Shown: in pieces, positions 46,711-58,975 of the stretch
Numbering within the stretch: position 1 is the stretch's first letter
Layout of the letters: each line of letters starts with the position of its first letter
Source: Bryopsis sp. KO-2023
Taxonomy: Eukaryota > Chlorophyta > Ulvophyceae > Bryopsidales > Bryopsidaceae
NCBI GenBank assembly: GCA_030272585.1
Contig: BSYQ01000010.1
Span: 3,224,001 to 3,288,000 of the forward strand
Length of the DNA: 64,000 nucleotides
Reading direction: 5' to 3'
The notes under the pieces: model-generated
The model's input: only the letters and a program-made list of their open reading frames with translations
Told to the model about the DNA's origin: nothing
The model's database searches: none
Program-made: the position numbers and the translations under genes

Positions 46711-49700
46711 TCAATTCTCATGCCATTGGACAGTGAGATCGGCCAGGGTTTCCACCACTTTGAAGTCCTGGGGCTCTGCGATTTCAGCATTGCCAGGCCT
46801 GTTGATGATCACTGGTTCCAGGCCGGCTTCGCTGGCCGCCTTGGCTTCACCGAGGATGTCGGTGACAAAGACAATCTTTTCCACCAGGTGGTCAATTCCT
46901 AACATCAAAGCGATGTCTTTATAGCTGGCAGGGTTGGTTTTCGAGCCGGAGCTGGTGTCAAAAAATCCACAGATATGGCCTCGGATATCTCCTCCACCCT
47001 GAAAAAAAAAACACCAGAGAGTTGGTGTGGTCGGTCGCTTGAATGTTTTTTGCTCAAGGTTTGTTTTTGAAAATGGAGCCCGGGAAAGACTGATATTGCT
47101 TCGTAGGAAGCTTCTGAAACATTCATCGAGAGGGAAAAAAATGATGGACCTAATGACGGAAGATTGTTATTGCACTCAACCATTGGCAAAAAAAAAGAAT
47201 ACCAACACACTGTGCAATGTAGAAATATTGCCACCTCTTGCTGGAAATCAATGGGCTGACCCAGCAACTGCGTTTCAGTTTTAGTAGTGTACAATTGGAC
47301 TTAGTTTTAAGAAGAAAACAGAAACAAATAAAAAGATGCAATCCTTATCAGCCAAAAAACTCCCTCACAAATTATTGAGAAAAAAAATTCTCCATAAGTA
47401 CTTCCCAACAGATGGTGGATTTTAGGAGCAGACCTTGGTGTTTGCAAAAAATTTGGTTTGTGCGTTCCGTGGAAGGCTGGAATAAATATAAATCTTGACC
47501 CCGGAAGCTTCCCACTGACGGATTGCTCCCAGAACGTCATCGAACAGGGGGGCTGACAATTCCCCATTCTCGAATCCATCCCTCAGAATCTGTGCCTGCG
47601 CCATTTTTTTAAACAAATGTTAGTGGGCTGTCGTGGTGTCTGACATGCACCTCATAGTATACAGGCTGTGAATGATACTGTTCAAATATGTTGAAGAAGC
47701 GCTGCATTCCCCCACCTCTCCCCCCCCCCCAAAAAAAAAAAAAAATAAAGAAAACCAAATATTAAAAAATAAAGAAAAAATTAGCAATTTAGGAGAAAGC
47801 GCTCGTGCAGCAGTCTGAAGGCACACAACCCACCAGACAACTTCATCTTTAGTTTTACAAAATGTCAGAATGTTCCCGAATCCATCGAAGAAAATGAAAA
47901 AAAAATGGAAAAAGGAATTATGAAATATTTACCTGGAGCGTCAACAGCTCAGGGATTTTCTTGTTCTTGGAACGGTCCACCCACGCACAACAAGCATCCA
48001 AAACCGCCGCCATTCCTGAATTCGAATCCGGGATGCACTCCGTATTCTCCCTGGTGCAATGCAGCCGAATGGCCTCGATCGTGGCTTGGGTTTCCAGCGA
48101 TGTATACGTGCTCTCGAGATGCTGCCTCACGTTGCTGAGTACGTACGGAATCATTACCTCCGTTCGATAATACACCGGAGCGATAGTTCCCTCGATGTCC
48201 AAAATCACGGCTCTAGGGAGGAGGGCACTGCTGCGAATCCGCTTCCGCTGATGGCCGCCTTCAACAATGGTGCCTACCCAAGAAAGTTCCAAAAAAAAAA
48301 AAAACCAGTGAAGAAATTAGTACACATGGGTGGAAAAATCGGCTGGAAAAAAGAAATAATGAAAACAGGAGGGAGAAGAAATCAAGCACTGCACAAATAT
48401 AATATATGTTGATGGAGAGAGCATTCAGCATCATTTTTTAGTTTTTTGCTTCCTGATGTAAGCATCCAACCCTGCCCTTTTCTATGAAAGCACACAGAAG
48501 TATGGCAAATCTTTTTCTTCGTTTTTGCTCAGCAGTCTGTCGACAGTGAGAAGGAGCTTTCAGAATTTTTTTTCCTCACATTATTCCTGGCAAAATAGTG
48601 ATTACCATGCGTTCCATTTTCGAACGACATTGAAGCTCTTTTGTGACTAATTTCAGCCCCGTTTGTTGACGAAGGAGACTGGATTGGCAGCCCAAGCTGT
48701 CGCATTCTGACGGCACTTTCAAACAGGAAGTCATAACATTCTGCATGGCCCTTAGCTTGGATCCAGTCTCTCCCCCAAACATAAACACCTGAACCAAAAC
48801 AGAGAAAAAATTACCATCAATCTCAGCTGTATCAATTATTAAAAAAACTGTTGTTTGTCGAAAGAAAAGTTCATAATTTTGAAAGACAAAATCCCCCCTC
48901 AGCCCTCTGTTTGTCGGTCCATTTTTTCCACGTAGCTTTTTCCTTTTTCCTCTCTGCTGTTTTTGGGGGAAAAGGGGGGGGGGGAGGGGGGAAAGATTTT
49001 GGTTTAAACTGACCGTGTCGCCTGACAAGGACTGCTTTTGCTTTGGGGTAAGCCTTGATTGCCTCTGTCAGTCTGGCTGTCAGCTGGCTTTCCCTCGCAG
49101 TGTTCTCAATAATCGGCACGACCATTTCATCATAGAATCCATACCCCTCCACACCCTGTGAAATAAAAAACACATTCTGTGAAATATCTGTTTTTCCAGG
49201 ACTTTATTGTGTTTTTTTTTAATTCTGATGCTTTTTCATCGAGCAAATTATTTTCCAAGATTTCCAGCATCTTCTTGCCTCTTTTCTTTGTTTTTTTTGG
49301 TACATTTTTCCGTACCATTCTATACACTTATATGGATAGATCTCCCACAATCAGTCTGTCTCAACTTGGCAACACATTTCATAAAATTACAATTGATTAA
49401 AAAAAAAATTCAACGATTTGTCCAGAAAACCGAAGCATCCGTTGGACACAGCACTTCTACCTTCATCATTTCTAATTGAGTTATTTTGAATTCGGTGGCC
49501 TTTTCATCCAGGAGTGTCGCCAGCATGGCATTGATGGAGTGACTGTGGAGCACAGCCCCAGCACCACGCAGTTTGTAAGCCTAATTTGGTTACAACATGA
49601 AATCCAATGATTAGATAATCAGAATTATGTGGAAAACCGACAATGATTATGTTTCCACAAAGATTTTGAGAACATGCTTTGAACATCTTCAGAGAAAAAA

Positions 49701-50153
49701 ATAATTAGGCCAATCATGTCGAAAGAAAAAAGAATTAAGCATGTATAAAAATATACTTTCACCAGAAGACAACACAGGGTTCTGAGAGCCTTGTGAAAGA
49801 GGGGTTCAAATTACAAAAAAAGATGCCTTTCCCCTTTAGCTTTCACAGAAAATTAGTCGTCACTATGGCGGAAACGTCAAACTCACAGCCATGAACAGAG
49901 GAGCGCATTCGCTGAGCTTGGGCGGTTTCAAACCACGCCTTTGCTCGGGCACTTGCAGAGTGTTGCCATCGCCGTCCAACACGAACATATCTTCGGGCAA
50001 CATACGCTCTTTCTGCACGCCAGAGGGGGCCATGACGATCTTGTCGCCAGACTTCACCGAAATGCCTCCACCCGTTCCCGAAACCCACCCCAGCCTGTAC
50101 ATATTGCGACATAGGTCGCAGATCAGCTCGCGGGCTTCCTCCATGGTTTCCAT
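46711..50153 (-). CDS. Bifunctional methylthioribulose-1-phosphate dehydratase / enolase-phosphatase (DEP1)
   Basis: Seven exons (49887-50153, 49461-49580, 49014-49155, 48606-48788, 47933-48273, 47434-47595, 46711-46998) join in phase to 500 residues. Residues 1 to about 215 are MtnB, a class II aldolase-like zinc enzyme: [27 protein letters not shown], the metal-binding [13 protein letters not shown], and VRRHGVYVWG. From about 255 on is MtnC, a HAD phosphatase: [11 protein letters not shown] with the nucleophilic Asp, VKIYIYSS, the GSKTNPASY lysine loop and [14 protein letters not shown]. Together they take methylthioribulose-1-phosphate to acireductone in cytosolic methionine salvage. This B-C fusion is the plant-type arrangement. 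The ATG at 50153 is chosen; an upstream in-frame TTG at 50195 is not. Confidence 0.95.
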
Positions 50154-50639
50154 GGCGTTGCGTGCGGGCGGTGGAGCCAAGCGCGGAGCGTGCAACGGAC
50201 GTGTATTTTGATGGTTTTCATTTGCGTTTTATTTTTCTGGGGGAATATTTCATGGGGGTTGGAGATGCTCGCGGAACAGCACCGATGGGGCTTGCCTGGC
50301 AAGATTCCAAGGTCCGACATACGGCAGCGAATCCAGAAATTGATCGGGGGAAGAGTGCGAGACGTCAGAGGCTGTTACCTTTTTACAACCGTTTTCGGTT
50401 CCGAGCAGTTCGCTGTCCGAATGCGCCTGAAGTAGCGTTATCGATTGCGGGCGTCGGCGACCGCTGTGGGCTCGAAGTCACAACATCTTATTAAAGTTTT
50501 GTTCTGATCCCTGTGACTATCCTTGGACACATATGCAGCCAACTCGAAGAACAAAATCCTGCTTCAGAAAGTCATAGCGCGAGCATCTCTCGAGCCTATT
50601 TATTGCCGAGGGAGGTTGCGTTCTTCTGAGCGTTATCGA
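50154..50639. promoter_or_regulatory. Divergent intergenic region, DEP1 / beta-rich protein gene
   Basis: The 486 bases between two outward-facing start codons must contain both promoters. Open frames across it are not convincing as coding. No TATA box or known element is recognised. Confidence 0.4.
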
Positions 50640-53638
50640 ATGGCGACTGGCGCGGAGCGTGCGTTACGCGGAGCCGGGATGGTGCCTGGTTGGGGAGGCA
50701 TAGAATTTACGTCAAAGTCGGTTTGCGAGTGGTTTCAGAAATTTTGGGAAGTGGGGCCAAAAGGGGAAATAGACGCTTTGCGGAAAAGGTGGGGTTGGTC
50801 GATGATCGACCGTAATCGATGCATGCCTCAGACGTCATCATGCGTTGCAAGCAACACCTCTGGGTTTTATTCACCTCTTCGGTTTATCTTTTTCTCTCTT
50901 CAAAGTAAATAAATAAAATTTTGAGTCCATTTTCTGTTTTGGAATAACTCAAAAATGACAAATATCTTGTCAGACAAAAAAAAAAGAGTGGTGGCCGCAG
51001 TGAGGTTCCTGTGTTTTTTTGTTTTTTGTTTTTTCTTAAAGCTCCTTTCATCAATTAGAAAAAGAAAAAAAATCATCAGCAATAGAACATAATTTTTTTT
51101 TCATATTTGCCGCATCGAGAGGCTGAAACCCCCTGGAATGGATGATCTATCGGCATATTTTCCTGTATGTAAATAATTACCACTCAAAACCAGGGGTTCC
51201 TCTGGCTAATATTATCGTCATCAATAATACCATTTTTCTTGTCTTGATAGGATTTCCAAACGAGAAGCAATAGAAAGGGGACTTATTTTAGGAAACGAAG
51301 TGGAGTTGGACTCTGGTAATAATGACAGGCAAAGTTCGATGAAAGAAACATGGACCGTGATATACAAATCAAATCCTTGGGATGAACTCAGAAGGGGAAA
51401 GGAAAAGGTGAGTGTGTTGGCCCCTCTACCTACCGGCCAAAAATATTCGCATTTGCAAGAGAGAAGATAAGAAAAGGCCGTCTTTTCAAGTGGAGAGATT
51501 TACTCATCCAATGACTATTTTTGTTTTTATTTTATTTTTCTCGCACTTGCAAAGAAATATATTGTGCGCCCAGTATAGATTTTCCGATGCAGATTTTTTC
51601 GCCCAGATTAAGGTACAGAATTCAGGATTTCACCCATTTTCATTCACAGATTTTGCCGTCTCTTTGTTTCTCTTGTCTCCTGCACATTCTTTCATTCCAA
51701 ATCGATTTAACGTTTTTTTTTGTGTTTTCCCACCCCCCCCTCCCCCCCCCAAAACTGTAAATATTAATAAATAAATATAGAAGCCGAGAGTGGAATTTTC
51801 ATGGACGGAGCATTGCGAGGAGAATTTGTGGACATTTGAGTATGCTTATGACTCGATGACGGGACATTCTGGATTGTGCTCTGGATGCGAGGAAATCGGT
51901 CTGGTCGAGTTAGCCTGTAGGTAATGCTCCCAACAGGTCAAGCAGAATGAGTTTCGGTGCTTTTTTCTGTTTCTGTCTTTTCCTTTTTTTTTCCTTGTTT
52001 CGTATATATCTTCAGCCACAAAATGGACAGTATGCATCTGTGGGTGTTTTTGTGGACTCTTTTTGTTGCACCTCATTTTTACCATTCATTGCTAAGAAGG
52101 AAGGGGACCCAGCCTGGCATGGGAAGAGATTTCGTGTTTTTCTTCTTGTTTGATTTATTTTATTTTATTTTTTATTTTTTTGCTTTTTTTTTTTCCCCTT
52201 GGTCTCGAAAGAACACCAGTGTTCAAACGCCTGCTAAATTTTTTCTCGTACCATTTTTACTTTCGGGTGAAAACTTTTTTTCATGTATATATTTATTGCA
52301 CTTGTTTCTGCTTTGCAGGCCAATGTCGATTTGCCTCTCGTGTGCTCACTCAAAATTGGTCGCTGGAGGGCCTGGGTAAAAAATGGGAGAAATCGTTCAA
52401 AGCCAAAGGCAACGTGGATGTGAATTTTAATTTCGATACGGATGACGTGGCAGCGGCATCGAGTGTTGAGTTTGGGTGGCCCATCCTGGATAATCGACTC
52501 ACTGTGGAGCAAGGCTTGAAATGGGACACCGAGCGAGGGTGTGCATGGAATGTGAAAGCCTCGCAATCACAAGAAAAGGTGGGTTGTGGAATGCAGGCAC
52601 TCCAACCTCCTTGTGGAATTGATTTGGGTGTATGTATTTGTTTGTTTAGAAATATCATCCCTTCTTGCAATCATAACAAAACACAGTCTTTGTTGCTTTT
52701 TTTTTTGCACAGGCTGATTTACTACCTGAAAAGTATTTTTTTTATCATCATTATTTTTCTTTTAGTTTATTGCATTGAGGCTGAAATCCCCATGTCAGCC
52801 TGGAAATGATCGACACGGGTACACACCTCCAAACAGACCCAATAAAAAGATGCTGGAAAAGTGGACTTCAATCCCTGTCCAGGCCGACTTGGATACGGCT
52901 CAATCATACCATCCATACGTTTTCATGCTTTGTTAGTCATCAGCTGATTTTTTTCAATTTTTTGTCAAATCAATTTTCAGGGGGCAATCAAGAGGTTAGA
53001 ATTCAGAAGCTATGGATACTTGGACGGCGAGGAGCGGGATGTTCATTGCGAAGCTCACACTCGATGTTCGGAAAAATTGGGCCTGGAGTTTGAAACCGAT
53101 ACGAAGATTACCGGCGGAGGAGGCGTCACTTCCGGCTGGTCAGCGAGACTGGACCATAAAACCATGAAAAATAAAAGCCTGGGTGTCACCTGCAATGGAA
53201 GCGGAAGGTATGGGATTTTTTTTTCTCCCAATTTCCCCCAAAAAAAAAATAAAAAATAAAAAATCATCTACCTATATCAAATCCGAAAATTAAAAGAAAA
53301 AAAAAGGGGAAAAAAAAGAAAGGATTGTGCGTACCTCTCGCTTGAGAATTAATATTTTTTAAATTTTGATATCTTAAAATACAGATTTTTTTAATTTTTT
53401 TTCCAGGGAAATGAGAAGTGTAGGGGTGCGTTGGAAATACTCGGGGAAAGACACCCAGGGGTTATCATGGTCCGCAAATGTTCGGCGAAATTCGGGCCCT
53501 GACATTGGGGTGGAATATCGGTGGGGCCAATACAAAGACAGGGACCCAGCCAAGGGGTGGGGCATAAAGGCTATCGGCAACATTGCCAATAGACTCACCA
53601 GCAAACGATTCCACATTTGCTTGTTCCTCCCATTGTGA
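50640..53638 (+). CDS. Unrecognised beta-strand-rich protein, possible outer-membrane barrel
   Basis: Six exons (50640-50788, 51251-51407, 51781-51916, 52319-52578, 52981-53207, 53407-53638) join in phase to 386 residues. After about 150 mixed residues, the rest alternates polar and hydrophobic residues in runs of 8-12 with frequent Gly, as in membrane beta-barrels (for example VDVNFNFDTDDVAAASSVEF, LGVTCNGSGR, VGVRWKYSGKD, DIGVEYRWGQYKD). It could be an organellar outer-envelope pore of the VDAC/OEP type, but I match no family. The exon 3 donor (T|GTAGGT at 51917) was chosen because it alone keeps the frame. No signal peptide is present, as expected for mitochondrial or plastid outer-membrane barrels. 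Confidence 0.68.
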
Positions 53639-56052
53639 CGCTATATTTATTTTCATGTCTTTTGTGGTGGTTTTTGTTTTTGTTTTTGTTTTATTTTGTT
53701 TTGTTTTTTTTCTTTCTTATGAATTTACGGTTTTCTTTCTCGATCCATGGGGGGTGGGGTGGGAGAAAAAAAACAAGAAAAAAAACAACAAGAAAAGGAA
53801 AAAAATGAAATCGCGAAGGCTGGGAAAAAAAAAGGAATGTAAGGAGGGATTAGGTGGGTGAATTTGGAAAGGGAAAAAGAGAGAGAGGAAAAGAGAGGGG
53901 GGGTGGGGGGGGGTTAATACATATATAAAAGTAAATATTAAATCGTCGGTAGGTTCTATTCGTTGTCGACATGTCTGTTGACGAAAGACTTGAATACATT
54001 GAATATAAAGTGGCTGAATTTTTCTTTTTTTCAAGTCGTATATATATATAACTGCAAGCTTTTGGTGTTTTAAAAAAATGGAGCAGGGGTTTTGGTTCAA
54101 TCTATAGATGGAAACAAAACACTCCCGATAATACTTCTGTCGAGGGAAAAAAAAAAATCCGCCGCCTTCTTGGAAGTGTGAATTATGCTTCAGTTGCTTT
54201 AAGGGTTTTTTTGTTTTTTTTTGGTGGAAATGGGTGAACTGAAAAACGAAAAATGGACGAAAAAAAAAAATGTGTATGGAAAATAGTGGATGATTTTTTC
54301 TTGGCAGAACGGATAATTCTCTTAATGAGAGAAGGAGGGGGGGGGGGGCGGAGCTTGGGCTTGCAGGAAATGTAACTCAATTTCCAGAAGAAAAAAAAAA
54401 ACACCAAGAATAACTGGAAACAAAAATTATCGGGGGGGCAAATTCGCAATAACATTATATCATGACATGTGAGAGCTGTGTTCTGTGCCTGATATCTTAT
54501 TAAAATCGACAATCCAAATCCTTCAAATGCTGTGAAAAGGGGAAAAAAGAAAGTGGATCGTTATCATCTTTTTTTTTGTCTTTTGCATGTTTCTTTTTTG
54601 GGGGGAGCATTGGTTTCTTTTCCTGTTTTCAACGAAACAGAAAATGAAGATCCGGGAAGAAAAAAAAGAAGTTGAAAATCAACCAGTTATATAAAGGGAC
54701 CACATGGGTGTTTTCCTTCTCATTGGAAAGGCGGGTTTGATAACAAGGGGGAAAAAAACACTTTTTTTCTTGGTTTTTTCTTCACGATTTTGTTTTTCTT
54801 TCTTTTTCTGATTTCATTTTGAATGGGATTATGACAAGCATCGGGGTTTCACGGAGTTATTCAAACACATATTTTTATACCAAAAAAGTGTCGGAGTATC
54901 TTTCAGTGTGCAAACATTGTGCCTGGTCAAAAGGCAGGCTCAAAAGTTCTATTTCCAGTTCATCTTTTCAAGAGGCACTTTTTTCTTTCCTTTTTTTGTT
55001 TTTTTTTTTTTAATTATCGGGATTTGAAAGGATACAAAAAAAGATCAGGCCAAGACACGTTCATCAAAGAGTTAAAAAGGGGGTTGGGCTGGAAACTACG
55101 GGATTTACTCACAGATTTGCTGATATTTTCTCTAGATCTCCGAGGACAAAGTATGGAGTCGATGGGTTAGGGAAATCAGATTATTACGTTATTTTACCTG
55201 TGGGAAATCAAATTATTACGTTATTTTACTTGACTTGGGACAGAAGCAATGACAGGAACAATGGTTGACTGCTCTTCTTTTAAAAAGAAAAAAAAAAAAA
55301 GCTAAATCCTATCTTCATGGTTGAAGGGTTAGTGTCAGTTGTGCATTCTCTCTTTCTGCTTGATGTTGTGTGAATGACAGTGATTTTTCAGCAGTCCCCA
55401 GCTTTTTACATGAAAGCCATACAATCCTATCAAGCCCAAAATCAACACAGAGGAATCTTCAATTCCCCGGGGAAAAAAAAAAAAAAGAAACGGAGGAGGC
55501 CAACACGCATTTATTCGATTCTGTGCCTCATCTTCTTGTTTTTCATCTAGCACCTCCACAGCCCCCCCGACAATACTCCCTTTGTATTGCCGAACCCAAC
55601 CCCCCAAAAAAACATCCCCTCCCAGAATTGCAACAGAGTTTTCATAGCAAGTGGAAATCAAAACTGACAGGTGAAGACTCCCATCTGTATTGCCTTCCCA
55701 CATGAAAACATGATCAGGTTAAAAAAAAATAAAACTTGCATCGATTACATTACAGCAACCCAACTAATCTCTGCCCCATGCTTTTGAGAAAGTGTATGGT
55801 TTTGTTTTGTTTTTTTTCAAAACACTGCCGAAACCTCGGGAAACCCCTACCCCTTCTTGTGTTTGTTTTTCTATAAATAGAAATAAGATGCCGGGACTAG
55901 ACACCATGATACCTAACGTCAAAATTCTACATTGAAGCTCGGGAAAAAGAAAAAATAAAGAAGAAGAAAAAAAAGAAGAAAGCTTCAAAGATAACCGAAA
56001 AAATAAAATAAATATTTAGCCCGCTTTCCTGACTAACCCCCTCCCCCTTTCT
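53639..56052. other. Low-complexity intergenic region
   Basis: It is dominated by A, T and G runs and short tandem repeats. No exon is supported. It separates the convergent 3' ends of the beta-rich gene (+) and the small acidic gene (-). Confidence 0.6.
55170..55233. repeat. 32-bp tandem duplication
   Basis: Two near-identical copies, 55170-55201 and 55202-55233 (GGGAAATCAGATTATTACG and its neighbour), with about two differences. Lies in non-coding sequence. Confidence 0.75.
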
Positions 56053-57425
56053 CTAAATTTCAATATTCAAGGGATTGGTTGATTTATCCAATGGTAATGC
56101 ATGTGCTATTACCCATGCTTGGGTTCGATCTTGCGACGTCGAAACGAAATATTCAATGTACTCCTGAAGGAAACAAAATTCGGGGTTAAACAAACATATC
56201 GATCAGAAAATGAGTATTTGCCTGTTCTAAAAAAAAAGCAAATCAGAAAAAAAAAATCAGTTTAGGGAAGTTCGATGTCATTCCGTCTCCCCCATATGCG
56301 AAAAAAATACCCTCTCCTTTGTGTTGATTTATATTTCCTTCACTTTCTATTTTCTTAACATTTTACTTTTTATTTTCGTATCTTATGTTTCGAAATCACA
56401 GAAAAAAAAATATATATTCTTGCTATCCAGTGAATTTCGCATGTCAGACTCAACAATGGTTGGACGTAAAACCCCCAGAGAGGGACAGAAACCAATTCAA
56501 CCCACCAACCCACTCGCAACTTTTCGATATTTTTTTTAATCTGTGGACTAAAGGAGCAATTCAGTTGGGTAGTTGGCGACAGTTTGTACAGTTCTAGGTT
56601 GTGGTATTTGAAGGGACTTTGGTTGGAACAGGGGCGTCGTTCTTTTTAGAGTGTAAAAATGTGAATTCAACATGTCTTTATTTTTTTATTATTTTTTTTC
56701 TATTTCTATTTTTATTTCTATTTTTTACCTCCAAGTCATCGACCAATTCTTCGCCGTCGTTCTGGTCATCGACCATGGAGTCCGATTCCAGTATGTCCAT
56801 GGCAGCATCCAAGATTTGGGAAACATCAGAGAAGGTTTCCAAAATGTCCAACAATGCCATGGATTGCTTCACCGCACCCTCAGATTCTACGCAGTCCACA
56901 CAAAATCAAAACATGCATGCTTCTTGTGGACATTTTTTTTCTTCTGTTTTCAAATATCGAAATGTGTTTTACACACACAAGGCAAATCTTATTGACGTAA
57001 GATTTAAAACAAGATAAAATTCCCATTGAATATAATAAAAATCAAATATCTGAAAGTTTTGAAAACACACCAAAAAGGAAACACACCAGCAAGGGAACAA
57101 ACAGTCATTTCAAAGAAGCATGACTACCAGTATCACTCAATTGCACAGTGTAGGGGGGTTACTAATAAGAATTTCCAGGATGACATAATTTTCTTCATCG
57201 ATTGAGGAGCATAAATTATTGAAAATGATTTGAGACAATAAATTGCAGTGGTGGCAGTTCCGACAAACAACCTTCGTCCGCGCCAAGCCCTTCGCTCCCT
57301 CTGTCGCTTTTCACGCTTGCCTTTCCACCTTCCAATAAATCGACAATTTCATCGATCGCGTCTTCTAAATTTCTCTGCTTGAATTCTGGCTCCGAGGTCA
57401 CCCAGGGGTGGTTGTACGGGTTCAT
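56053..57425 (-). CDS. Small acidic hypothetical protein
   Basis: Three exons (57272-57425, 56729-56886, 56053-56163) join in phase to 140 residues. The start chosen gives MNPYNHPWVTSEPEFKQRNL. The body is helical and acidic (LEDAIDEIVDLLEGG, SMALLDILETFSDVSQILDA, VDDQNDGEELVDDLEEY) and ends QAWVIAHALPLDKSTNPLN. It could be a small adaptor subunit of a larger complex. I recognise no family. An upstream extension to 57620 is open but less protein-like. Confidence 0.6.
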
Positions 57426-58975
57426 AAGAATTCGCGGCAGCACCGACAGAGAGTGACCGAAAGTCGATTGGCATCTTTTGTCGAGCGTTACATTCGTCAC
57501 GCCAAGCCTCGCGCAACGCTGTTGATTCCGAGAAAACCACTCCGTGTATTCTCGAGGCAGCCAGAAACTGCCAGAAACCCAGAACATCATCAAGCCCTTT
57601 TTCCCGTTCTTGGTTCCCACAAGTCCGTCATTCCAAATAGGGCGTTTCAGGGGAATTACGAACGGTTATTTTTATTCGTGCGCTTCAGGAGAAATTATTG
57701 TTTTGGTTCTGGGAGGGATAAGGAAGGGCAACGAAACAGGTTCCTTTCATGCGAAAAAGAGCGTGTTCGTACGTTTCTAGCTCGCACCCTCGGTTGCTGG
57801 TCGATTCGACGGGTCGTGGCGAGAAGAATCCACCAACGCGAGGACTCAGTCGAAGCGAACAGTTGTGCCACCAGGTCGCGTTCCACATGCAGAACGGCGC
57901 CAGTGAGGGATGTTCCGAATGAACACGCTCTTTTTCTCAAACTGAACCTCGACGACCTATCGAAGCAACTCGTTTTTGGCACAGGGAATGTCTTGTCAGG
58001 ATCGCATCGAGTGATCGTACTGAGCTGTGTGTTTTGGTTTCCGTTTCGATCGTTCCAAAAGCGGCGAAATGCAATGAACCTCTGAACGAAACCTACGGTA
58101 CTTGGGTCAGACAAGGAAAAAAGTTTCGTTTTTACAATTTGAAATGAAAACTAACAATCGTTGTGGTTATTTTCGATTTTTTTTTTTAAAGACTGAAAAT
58201 AATCAGGATCGATAAACTTAATGAATAATAAAACAAGAAGAACCGAGACAATGGAAGGAAGAAAACTTATTTAGAGATAGAAGTGCAACCAGAGGTGGTT
58301 TGCGACAGACAAACCTTTGAAAGGAACACCAACAAATTGGACCTTCTCTAATTCCTAGAAAGGAATCCCTTCCAAGATAGTGGTTGGAATGATTGACCTT
58401 GGAAAAAAGACAGAGAAACGAAAAAGGAAAACAAAGAAAAAGAAAAAAAGTATTGAAAAGGATTTTGAGTATTTCCAGGGCATTATGTAGCCATGTGGTG
58501 GAAATTTTTGGGGCAATCTGGGTTGATGATGGTTCACGGTTTCTTAAGAAATCTCCAGAGGGGGGGGGAGCAGGGGAATTGAACCCCTACTCGATTCACA
58601 GTAGGAACTGTTTTCCACACATTTCGTTTTCTTAAAGACTCCATACCAAGAAAATACGGTTGTCGATTGATGAACGGGTGTTGACTTTTTCAGATTTCCA
58701 CAGGATTTTTTTTTTGGCCAGTCCATGTGCAGGCAAGCGGGGGGGGGGGGGGGGGGGGGGCACCAAGTCGAGTGAAACAGAGTGAGGGAAAGCTTAAAAC
58801 TTTCCTGGAAACTAACCAATCCTAGGAAAACACCATCAACAAGCTGCAGGAAACGGTCCAAACATACACCCTTCGAGTCGAATGCCCGCATATCACTGCA
58901 AACTAACAAACTAATACGAAACTAAAGTAGAGTTGTTTTTTCAACTCTTTTTTCATTTTTTTGTTTCACCCCCCC
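57426..58975. other. Intergenic with overlapping unexplained open frames and poly-G
   Basis: Between 57430 and 58110 long frames overlap on both strands (a 225-codon plus-strand frame and a 139-codon minus-strand frame). Neither has a domain, a targeting signal or splice partners, and both are arginine-rich, as shadow frames often are. A G run of about 23 bases lies at 58739-58760. An isolated T-arm-like inverted sequence is at about 58570-58590. Confidence 0.4.

Noticed and set aside
57408-58085. 225-codon plus-strand open frame
   Set aside because: Arg-rich, no domain or targeting signal, and overlapped by other long frames; more likely a shadow or chance frame.
58565-58600. Minus-strand T-arm-like GGGGTTCAATTCCCC with a neighbouring stem
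   Set aside because: The stem pairing is good, but loop sizes and missing acceptor/D arms do not fit a tRNA; it borders a poly-G tract.
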